Source of the DNA: Nitrospirota bacterium
GTDB taxonomy: Bacteria; Nitrospirota; Leptospirillia; Leptospirillales; Leptospirillaceae
NCBI GenBank assembly: GCA_023481175.1
Contig: JAMCWM010000018.1
Location: forward strand, 1 to 38,635
Direction: 5' to 3'
Length of the DNA stretch: 38,635 bases
Shown: in pieces, positions 32,524 through 38,635 of the stretch
Layout of the letters: each line of letters opens with the position of its first letter
Numbering within the stretch: position 1 is the stretch's first letter
Position numbers and translations under genes: made by a program
Notes under the pieces: model-generated
Seen by the model: only the letters and a program-made list of their open reading frames with translations
Told to the model about the DNA's origin: nothing
Databases searched by the model: none

Positions 32524-32931
32524 ATGGCCCTAAAGAAATCCGCGGGAACGGCCCGTCCGCCCTGGGTGCCGGAGCGTCAGACCATTATCTGGATCGACGG
32601 AAACCCGCAATCCGGACGAGAAATGCGCGACGTTCATCCCTTTTTGGTTCTTTCTCCGCGGATTTTCAATGAAAAAACATCCCTCGTCATCGGATTGCCC
32701 ATGACAACAGCCGAATACAACGCAGACAATCCATTCGCCATCCCCGTCGGGACGGCAAAAAGCCGAAACGCGAGCAAAACAAGTTATGTGTTGTGCCATC
32801 AGCCCAAATCGTTCGACTGGCGTGTTCGCAAGGCTGGACCCCACCCGATGGGAAGGCTGCCGGATGCCCAATTCGAGGAAGTCTGCGCCTGCCTGGATCA
32901 GATCATCGAAATCGGCAAGGCACGGTCATAG
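32524..32931 (+). CDS. mazF: MazF/PemK-type endoribonuclease toxin without visible antitoxin
   Basis: The 135-residue protein has QTIIWIDGNPQSGREMRDVHPFLVLSPRIFNEKTSL; the WID-NP--GREM-D-HP-LVLSP-FN pattern and GLPMTT match the MazF/PemK SH3-like RNase family. SYVLCHQPKSFDWR and a C-terminal helix (FEEVCACLDQIIEIG) complete it. MazF cuts mRNA at short sequences. A MazE antitoxin should precede it, but the upstream DNA belongs to the kdpA stub. An open plus-strand frame ends VVAESVGAEKWP with a 10-bp overlap; it might be a shadow of kdpA or a truncated antitoxin tail. The start ATG has no strong ribosome site. Confidence 0.85.
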   Translation: MALKKSAGTARPPWVPERQTIIWIDGNPQSGREMRDVHPFLVLSPRIFNEKTSLVIGLPMTTAEYNADNPFAIPVGTAKSRNASKTSYVLCHQPKSFDWRVRKAGPHPMGRLPDAQFEEVCACLDQIIEIGKARS

Positions 32932-32985
32932 CCCTGCCTATTCCCCCCAGGTCTGGGAGAGCTTTAAAATCCGGAAGCTTTCCCT

Positions 32986-33206
32986 CTACAAGCGGTTCTG
33001 CGTTCCCAATACAAGATCGTGGATCCCGAGAAGCAAACGGTCCAGATTATCCGCTCGACCGACGGAACATGCCAGGCTCCCGTCGAGATCCGAAAGGACC
33101 ATCCGCGCCCCCGGCCTTCCGGGGGGAGTTCCAGGGCGAGGTAGTCCTCCGAGAGGAGAGAGAGGCATGTGACCTCCGCCAGGCGGTGGAAAACCTCTCT
33201 TGACAT
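32986..33206 (-). pseudogene. Frameshifted small gene of unknown function
   Basis: One frame reads MSREVFHRLAEVTCLSLLSE then DYLALELPPEGRG; the next frame continues ARMVLSDLDGSLACSVGRAD, NLDRLLLGIHDLVLGTQNRL and stop. Together they make a coherent 73-residue protein, so a one-base change in the C6/G5 homopolymers near 33,110-33,130 probably split it. Family not recognised. Confidence 0.4.
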
Positions 33207-33307
33207 TCTGCGATGACGATATATTCTGTCGAAGAGACACCATTGGCAACATTTCTTACCCATAATGTCAATATGGCATTCATGTCAGCATTCCAAAGGA
33301 AACTTCC

Positions 33308-33529
33308 ATGAGCCTTGATCGTATCACCATCAACCCCTGGCAGTGCGCTGGGCGCCCTTGCCTCCGTGGGCTGCGCATTCGGGTCCAAGACATCCTCGAG
33401 CTCCTGGCGGAAGGGGCCACGACTGGAGAGATCTTGGAGGATTACCCCTACCTGGAGCCAGAGGATATTGCGGCCTGCCTGAAGTACGCCGCACAACAAG
33501 CCAATCACACCATTCTTTTTGTGGCCTGA
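33308..33529 (+). CDS. DUF433-family antitoxin
   Basis: The 73-residue protein starts MSLDRITINPWQCAGRPCLRGLRIRVQDILELLAEGAT. The pattern RI---P---GGRPC-RG-RI-V-D-L-LLA-G-(S/T) and ILEDYPYLEPEDIAACLKYA is the DUF433 signature; these proteins are antitoxins with a helix-turn-helix, usually paired with a DUF5615 PIN-like toxin, as here. The stop overlaps the toxin start (TGATG). It appears intact although its toxin is broken. Confidence 0.9.
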   Translation: MSLDRITINPWQCAGRPCLRGLRIRVQDILELLAEGATTGEILEDYPYLEPEDIAACLKYAAQQANHTILFVA

Positions 33530-33863
33530 TGAAGTTTTTCGTGGACGCCCAACTGCCACCAGCCTTGGCTCGCTGGATCAACACGCAAGGCCATACGACC
33601 ATATCCATGTCGCTGACATGGATATGGTCGGTGCCAGCGACCCGGAAATCTGGGAGAGGGCCTGCCGTGAGGATGCGATCATTGTAAGCAAGGACGAGGA
33701 CTTCGCCACGCTCCGCACCATCCAGGAAACGGGTCCGTCCGTCATATGGTTGCGAATGCCCAATTGTCGAAAACAGGCTCTGCTCAATGGCTTCGCCAGC
33801 CTCTGGCCACAAATTCTGGAACGGTTGAGCCAGGGTGAATGCCTCATCGAGCTGAGGGGGTAA
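33529..33863 (+). pseudogene. DUF5615 PIN-like toxin, frameshifted at a palindrome
   Basis: From ATG 33529 the frame reads MKFFVDAQLPPALARWINTQGHTT, the expected DUF5615 opening (first Asp in FVDAQLPP). It then turns into nonsense (ISMSLTWIWSV). In the +1-shifted frame the protein resumes as HIHVADMDMVGASDPEIWE, REDAIIVSKDEDFATL, and continues to ELRG at 33863. A single-base indel near 33,600 explains the break. The indel sits at the edge of a 16-bp perfect inverted repeat (33596-33630). Unless translation shifts frame, the toxin is not made. Confidence 0.85.
33596..33630. repeat. 16-bp perfect inverted repeat with 3-bp spacer inside the DUF5615 toxin gene
   Basis: CGACCATATCCATGTC, spacer GCT, then GACATGGATATGGTCG. 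Both arms match at all 16 positions. It lies exactly where the reading frame breaks. Confidence 0.95.
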
Positions 33864-33935
33864 GTTTTTTATCGTGCACCCCCTTGACCCCGAATCAACA
33901 AATCCCCCCCGTCTCAGGGATGACGAAGGCCACGA

Positions 33936-35174
33936 TCAGGAGCCCGGAGAGATCCGGTAGAGATGGGAGGCCCCGAAAAGGACCAGGTCCCGTCCGTCAT
34001 CCGCCAGGGTCCGCCTCCTTGGATGGGCTCCCGCGGGAAGGGCCACAATCGCGCCCCTTCGACGGATCAGGCGGGCGAGGTCAAGGGGCTCCCCCGGCCC
34101 GAGCTTTTCGAGCCCGGAAGAGAGGTAGGCGGGATTGATGCGGACCAGGACCCACCGGTCTTCCAACCCCCTGGCGATTCCTCCCGGAGGAAACAGGTAG
34201 ACAAGACGGTTCCCCCACCAGGAAGCCGCCACCGGAGATTCCGGGGAGACCACCCGATGGCAGTCCGAGAGCCCCCTGTTCCCACCCGGCTCCGGGATCC
34301 GGCAAATCCTGGGGCTTCGCCCCTCGAAAAACCCCATTCCCGGACCGGCCGGGAGGATCCCCATCGAGCTTCCCACCCCTTCCGGAGCCCGGACGGGATC
34401 GTTCCGGATCTCTCCCTGAGGATTCGGAGTTCTCCGGGTCAGGTAAAAGCGGCAGGAAAAACAGGGAACCCCGGAGGGCAGGGTGGCGTGCGGCACCAGA
34501 AGCGGGGGAGGGCCCGAAGAAAGGGAGGTCTCGGAAGGCAGGGGGATGTACCCGGCAGGATCTGACCACAGGATCCTGTCATGCATAAAAAGAAAGGGCT
34601 GACCCGATTCGACCCTTCCGCTGTCGTACCCCAGCCAGAGAATCCGGGCCTTCCTGTCCAGGAAAAGGACGCGGACGGCCACATCGGCAGATTCGGGAAA
34701 ATAGTCCACCTGCCCCTTGAGAGCCACCCGTTCCTTCCCGGCCTTCTCGTGGAGGGCGATCTGGAAGGAGCGCACGACGGCGCCTCCCCCGCTCCGTTCG
34801 CCTCCCAGGAAAAGATGCCCTTCCCCGATCGCCGCGGCACGGACTCTGAAGTCGGGAAGGGAGGGAAGCGCGACGCCCGTCCAGGTCTCCCTCCAAAGGT
34901 CCTTCGCCCCCATCGGATGCTCGACGGTCAGCCGGAAAAGCCGGTTGGTTCCGGAAGAGGAGAAAAAATAATAGGCGCCCCCGGGCCCGCGCCCGAAATC
35001 GGCATCCGGGGAGATCCTGGCGTGGGGGGGAAGAGTGAGGGAAGAAAGATGAAGAGTCCCCGGCCCGGAAGGAGCGGGGGCGGAGAGAGTGGCCGGAAGG
35101 ACGACCGATGAAAGTAGGACCGCTCCGAAGCGGCGTCTGAGGAAGGCAAGGATATGTCCGGGTTTCACCTGCAA
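33936..35174 (-). CDS. Exported hypothetical protein, beta-rich
   Basis: The 412-residue protein starts MQVKPGHILAFLRRRFGAVLLSSVVLPATLSA, a signal peptide with basic N-region and cleavage near residue 32. The rest consists of many short strands with W/Y and G turns (GAYYFFSSSGTNRLFRLTVE, HLFLGGERSGG, ILWLGYDSGRVESGQPFLF, WGNRLVYLFPPGG). This suggests a beta-propeller of WD/YVTN type. There is one C-x-x-C (CFSC) in the middle and more Cys later. No known family. The frame is long and codon choice is like the neighbours. It is flanked by relicts on both sides. Confidence 0.55.
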   Translation of the reverse strand: MQVKPGHILAFLRRRFGAVLLSSVVLPATLSAPAPSGPGTLHLSSLTLPPHARISPDADFGRGPGGAYYFFSSSGTNRLFRLTVEHPMGAKDLWRETWTGVALPSLPDFRVRAAAIGEGHLFLGGERSGGGAVVRSFQIALHEKAGKERVALKGQVDYFPESADVAVRVLFLDRKARILWLGYDSGRVESGQPFLFMHDRILWSDPAGYIPLPSETSLSSGPPPLLVPHATLPSGVPCFSCRFYLTRRTPNPQGEIRNDPVRAPEGVGSSMGILPAGPGMGFFEGRSPRICRIPEPGGNRGLSDCHRVVSPESPVAASWWGNRLVYLFPPGGIARGLEDRWVLVRINPAYLSSGLEKLGPGEPLDLARLIRRRGAIVALPAGAHPRRRTLADDGRDLVLFGASHLYRISPGS

Positions 35175-35275
35175 AGGATCTCCTCCCTGCTCGGGTTCCT
35201 TGGTCCGGAGGACGTCCTGCGCCCCCCCGCGGGGCCACTATACCACGGAAAAGAGGCGGCGTCCCATCCGGGACC

Positions 35276-35461
35276 CTATCCGTTTCCGGCACGCGCGTAG
35301 CGCACAGGCCAGGGAATCTCCCGGCCGAGCCTCCGGGCCGCATGAAGGGGCCAGTAGGGATCCCGGAGCATCTCCCGGGCGAGGCTCACCGCGTCGGCCT
35401 GCTCCCTGACCGTCCATGGCTCGAAAAGCTTGACCACTTCCTCTGGTCCCGTCGATATCAC
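35276..35461 (-). pseudogene. C-terminal stub of an Old Yellow Enzyme-family NADH:flavin oxidoreductase
   Basis: The sequence AVSLAREMLRDPYWPLHAARRLG followed by WPVRYARA is the C-terminus of the YqjM-like Old Yellow Enzymes (ADLVALAREMLRDPYWPLHAA-ELG---PWP-QY-RA). The preceding residues (EEVVKLFEPWTVREQ) fit the last helix before it. The FMN- and substrate-binding parts are missing, and no earlier blocks are found upstream in any frame. Confidence 0.7.
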
Positions 35462-35777
35462 TCCCTGAGCCCTGGGAAGGGACGGATCCGGAAAGAAATC
35501 CGGATCAGGATACGAACGAGGTCGGAATCTTCCGCCAATCCGGCCACGATCGCGGGCGCAAACGCCGCTTTTTTTCCGTCCTCCGGCGACCTTGCCGGCG
35601 TCGCAAGGACTGAAGATTCCTCCGTCCCGGTCCCGCCTTTATCCCCGTCTCTTTCTTCTCCCTCCGGTCTCCCCTTTCCGGTCTCCCGCAAGGAGTGCTA
35701 TCCTTGGTCCAGGCCATCCCGGGCAAGGCCCGGTCCCGGCACTCCCTCGATTTTGACATGACGGAAAGGACCTCCCC
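35462..35777. other. Intergenic region before the aldehyde dehydrogenase, with a perfect hairpin
   Basis: GATCCGGA-AAGAAA-TCCGGATC (35485-35506) is a perfect 8-bp hairpin without a T run. Open frames here have no similarity I recognise. The ribosome site GAAAGGA of the next gene is at its right end. Confidence 0.45.
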
Positions 35778-37268
35778 ATGATCGACGACATCCTGTCCCG
35801 CTCCCCCATCCCCTTTCTGGTGGCCGGAGAGTGGACGGACAATGCCGCGCACCTGCCCCCTCACACCCTGTCCTCCTTCACGACCAGGCTTCCGGGATTC
35901 CCGGGGGAGCGACCCGAATGGACGGTGGCGAGACCGGGAACCGCGGAGGTTCTCCGGGCCGCCCTATCCCTGGCCGAGGGTCAGAGGATCCTCTCCTCCC
36001 TTCCCCGCCACCGGCGGAGGGAAATCCTCGAGAACACGGCAGGCCTTCTCGAACGCCACCGGACTCTTCTCTCCGGCCTGATGACCGCCGAGGTCGGGAA
36101 ACCCCTCTCGGCCTCCCTGGCCGAGGTCGACCGGGCGATCGCGACCTTCCGGGTCGCGGCTTCGGCCACAGGCCAGGAGGGATTCGCCTCCCTGCCCGGA
36201 GAGATCGTCCCCCAGGGTACCGGCATGATCGGACTCGTGGACCGCGTCTCCGCCGGCCCGGTCCTGGCGATCACCCCCTACAACTTTCCGCTGAACCTCC
36301 TGGCCCACAAGGTGGCCCCGGCGATCGCCACTGGAAGCGCCCTGGCGGTCAAGCCCGCCCCCCGGGGAATGACGACGGCCATCGCCCTGGGGGTCCTGCT
36401 TCTCGAAGCGGGCCTTCCCCCCGAGTCCCTCTCCGTTCTCCCCTGCGACCTTCCCGATACCGAGCGCCTGATTCTCCACCCCGCCCTGCCGGTCATCTCC
36501 TTCACGGGATCGGCCCCGGTCGGCTGGAGCATCAAAGACCGCGTTCCCCGAAAAAAGGTCCTGCTCGAACTCGGTGGAACGGCGGCCGTCATGGTCGCCG
36601 AAGACGGGGAGACCCCCGAGCTCCTCGACCGTCTCGTGACCGGAGCCTTCGCCTATTCGGGACAGGTCTGCATCTCGATCCAGCGGATCCTTGTGGCGCG
36701 GCCCCTCTTCGAGCGGATCGCGAACGGATTGACGGAAAAGATCGGGAAGCTCGAGGCGGAAGGACGGATCGGCGACCTTGCTTCTCCCCGGACCCTGATG
36801 GGTCCGCTCATTCGGCAGAGCCATGCCGATACCGTCCGGCAGAAGGTCGAGGAGGCGGTCAAGAGGGGGGGGCGCCTTCTTCAGCCCCTGCGCCAGGAGG
36901 GCGCCCTCCTCTACCCCACCCTTCTGACCGGAACAGGGGAGGACTGGCCGATCGAGCAGGAGGAGATCTTCGGCCCCGTCGCGACCATCAACCCCTTCGA
37001 CCGCCCCGAGGAGGCGATCGACCGGATCAACCGCTCCCGTTACGGCATCCAGGCCGGCATCATGAGCCGATCGGTCGACCGGGCGATCGGCTGGGCCCGA
37101 AAGATCGAGGCCGGGGGAGTCCTGGTCAACGAGATTCCCACCTTTCGGCTGGACCACTGGCCTTACGGGGGGGTGAAGGACTCCGGCTCGGGATTCGAGG
37201 GGGTCCGCTACGCCATGGAAGAGATGAGCCGTCCTCGCCTCCTGGCGATCCGTCTTCCTCCCCCCTAA
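35778..37268 (+). CDS. NAD(P)-dependent aldehyde dehydrogenase
   Basis: The 496-residue protein has all aldehyde dehydrogenase landmarks: ITPYNFPLNLLAHKVAPA (N169), the AVKPAP lysine (K192), SFTGSAPVGW, LLELGG (general-base Glu264), AFAYSGQVCISIQRI (nucleophile Cys298), EEIFGPVATI and GVKDSGSGFEG. The oxyanion Asn and nucleotide-binding residues are kept. QVCISIQRI and the short N-terminus place it near lactaldehyde/non-phosphorylating glyceraldehyde dehydrogenases and related enzymes; substrate cannot be fixed. GAAAGGA precedes the ATG. The stop codon TAA was created by IS630 insertion at its TA; without the element the stop would be TAG. Confidence 0.92.
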   Translation: MIDDILSRSPIPFLVAGEWTDNAAHLPPHTLSSFTTRLPGFPGERPEWTVARPGTAEVLRAALSLAEGQRILSSLPRHRRREILENTAGLLERHRTLLSGLMTAEVGKPLSASLAEVDRAIATFRVAASATGQEGFASLPGEIVPQGTGMIGLVDRVSAGPVLAITPYNFPLNLLAHKVAPAIATGSALAVKPAPRGMTTAIALGVLLLEAGLPPESLSVLPCDLPDTERLILHPALPVISFTGSAPVGWSIKDRVPRKKVLLELGGTAAVMVAEDGETPELLDRLVTGAFAYSGQVCISIQRILVARPLFERIANGLTEKIGKLEAEGRIGDLASPRTLMGPLIRQSHADTVRQKVEEAVKRGGRLLQPLRQEGALLYPTLLTGTGEDWPIEQEEIFGPVATINPFDRPEEAIDRINRSRYGIQAGIMSRSVDRAIGWARKIEAGGVLVNEIPTFRLDHWPYGGVKDSGSGFEGVRYAMEEMSRPRLLAIRLPPP

Positions 37269-38505
37269 TAGTTTGTTTCACTAAAAGATAGACGTATCAT
37301 GCTGATTCAGACTCGAAGTCGAAATTTCTCCATTGGTGGACGACCGGGCTGGCGTTTATCTCCATCACCCCTTTTTGGATGCGGTCCTTGAGTTCTTCCA
37401 GGGAGGCCACCCGGATCTGCTTGAGGAAGGTCCGGCTCATCTTGGAAAACAAGGTTTCCACCAAGTCGAGCCACGACCCGTGTTTGGGCGTATGGACATA
37501 GATAAACCGGTTGGGCCGGGTCGCAAGGTAGGCGCGGGTCTCCTTGGAAATATGGGCGGAATGATTGTCCAAAACCACCCGGATCGTTACCTCAGGAGGA
37601 TAATAGGTATCGATCTCCTTGAGAAGGCCGACAAACTCCCGGCTCCGATGGCATTCGTGCACCTTTGCGATCACATGACCGTCCTGAAGGTCCAGCGCCG
37701 CCAGAATGGAGACTGTTCCTAGGCGCTTGTATTCGTAGTCCCGGGAGACGGTCGGGTGCTTTCCTGGAACCGGAGGAAGGTCCGGAGCGACCGTGGCCAG
37801 AGACTGAACGCCCGGTTTCTCGTCCACGCTGACCGTGATGACCGGACGGCCGTCGGAGGTTTTCTGCTTCCCTGTAGACCATGAGAACCTCGCGCATCTT
37901 CCGGTCGAACTCCGGATCTTTCCGTTCGAGGTAGTCGGTGATCTTGTGGGGTTTCAGGGTCTGACCCTCCAGTATCCGGTGAACGGTCGCCTTGGCCGCT
38001 TTGGCAAGGCAGGGATGGCCCGCAGCTTCGGCCCGGCTCCGGACATAGGCCGCCAGCGCGCTTCGGGTCCAGAGTTCCGCCGCCATCCCCAGATCCTTGG
38101 GAGGGGTGCAGGCCAAGGAGACCACCCAGGCCTTGGCGTCCGGCGTAATGACCGGATCGCGGGGACCATGGTAGAGATCGGCCAGTCCGGCCTCGTACCC
38201 CATCGACAGCGCCTTGTCGATGCATTTGTAGACGGTTTGTCGATTCACTCCGACATTTCTGGCAATGTCCTGGATCGGCATTCTACCCGAATAGGCCAGG
38301 AGAATTTTAGCCCGCTGGATCTCCCGCAAGGGAGCTTTTCGGGATGAAGCGAGAGATTCAAGGCGTTGTCGCTCTTCATCGGTCAGAATCAACGGCGCTC
38401 TCAGTGTTGTTCTGGACATCGGGACCTCCTGGGGTTGAGGGTAGGACTTCTCCCGCAAAATATCAAACCCAGGACATTATGTCCTTTTTTAGTGAAACTG
38501 ACTTC
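37268..38505 (-). mobile_element. IS630-family insertion sequence
   Basis: The element is about 1,238 bp, bounded by TA at 37266-37267 and 38506-38507, the known target duplication of IS630. Left and right ends share GTTTCACTAAAA as terminal inverted repeat, 7 bases from each end; about 16 of the first 21 positions match. The transposase on the minus strand is split by a frameshift. The exact left boundary depends on which TA is chosen (37266 or 37269); equal end lengths favour 37266. Confidence 0.85.
37297..38419 (-). pseudogene. tnp: IS630-family transposase split by a frameshift
   Basis: ATG 38419 (GGAGG before it) starts MSRTTLRAPLILTDEERQRL. A helix-turn-helix (IQDIARNVGVNRQTVYKCID) follows, and the frame is read to about 37,880 (REVLMVYREAE). 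The protein continues in another frame as QKTSDGRPVITVSVDEKPG, then RDYEYKRLGTVSILAALD, VLDNHSAH and TPKHGSWLDLVETLFSKM to FDFESESA. Catalytic Asp (SVDEKPG), Asp (LDNHSAH) and Glu (DLVETLF) are all present. The two frames meet at GGGAAGCAGAAAACC. This is either a one-base deletion or a +1 programmed shift as known for some IS630 members. If not programmed, this copy cannot transpose itself. Confidence 0.85.
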
Positions 38506-38561
38506 TAGCTCTACAACGACATGGATCATAAGCTGACCAAAAACTGGTCCGATTCACAAAA

Positions 38562-38599
38562 CCCTCCCCCTTTGGACAAGGCAGATCGAGGAGGGATTT
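38562..38599 (+). terminator. Possible terminator downstream of the IS630 insertion
   Basis: CCCTCC (38562-38567) and GGAGGG (38590-38595) can pair around a long loop and are followed by ATTTT. Before the insertion it would have stood about 50 bp behind the aldehyde dehydrogenase stop codon. Confidence 0.3.
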
Positions 38600-38635
38600 T
38601 CTAAAAAATCGGGGAAAAGAAGAAAGAACACCCGC

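Noticed and set aside
32312-32533. 73-residue plus-strand frame before mazF considered as a MazE antitoxin
   Set aside because: Most of it is the antisense of the kdpA stub; only its last dozen residues could be an antitoxin tail, and no MazE DNA-binding motif is present.

Overview
The window is GC-rich bacterial chromosome, roughly 60% G+C by eye. It mixes housekeeping and metabolic genes with a large accessory block. The style of the conserved genes (PII/Amt/porin cluster, YCF48-type propeller, DsrE-like trio, b561-type cytochrome, many VapBC modules) makes me think of an acidophilic chemolithotroph such as Leptospirillum (Nitrospirota). That is an inference from gene style only; no marker gene here proves it.

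Layout. (1) 1-11,830 is an accessory island. It has a complete IS66-family element with exact inverted repeats and an 8-bp target duplication, carrying a DruA-like (DUF4338) passenger gene coupled to its transposase. Then come a class II Fic gene, four PIN-domain toxin-antitoxin (TA) modules, a complete ISL3-family element with 8-bp duplication, an IS200/IS605 relict, a glycosyltransferase fragment abutting a 5'-truncated tnpB, a RelBE/ParDE module and a BrnA-like relict. (2) 11,826-17,903 holds an Rpn-family nuclease that lacks an intact start, an outer-membrane beta-barrel protein, an EamA exporter, a Spy/CpxP-like periplasmic protein, a b561-type cytochrome and a sixth VapBC module. (3) 18,185-21,863 is a nitrogen cluster: porin, ammonium transporter and PII, all on the minus strand, with a sigma-54-type promoter in front and a strong terminator behind. 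The PII protein has Phe at the usual Tyr51 uridylylation position. (4) 22,319-32,007 holds a decayed NadS-type antitoxin, a DUF2231 membrane protein, a Cys/Met-metabolism PLP enzyme, a methyl-accepting chemotaxis protein followed by a protein with a degenerate GGDEF-like domain, two peptide/nickel-type ABC permeases, three small DsrE/F/H-like proteins with a membrane protein, and a seven-bladed YCF48-like exported propeller. (5) 32,282-35,461 is a graveyard: a kdpA C-terminal stub, an orphan mazF, a frameshifted small gene, a DUF433/DUF5615 TA pair whose toxin is frameshifted exactly at a 16-bp perfect palindrome, an exported beta-rich protein and an Old Yellow Enzyme stub. (6) 35,778-38,635 holds an aldehyde dehydrogenase whose stop codon was hit by an IS630-family element at TA.

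How the parts relate. The nitrogen cluster looks like one sigma-54-dependent operon coupling an outer-membrane pore, inner-membrane ammonium uptake and its regulator. The DsrE-like trio and its upstream membrane protein are translationally linked and run into the permease pair, which lacks an adjacent ATPase or binding protein. The TA modules, relicts and IS elements alternate, which is what serial insertion and decay produce. The strongest candidate for an undescribed unit is the IS66 element with its DruA-like passenger; its boundaries can be defined to the base.
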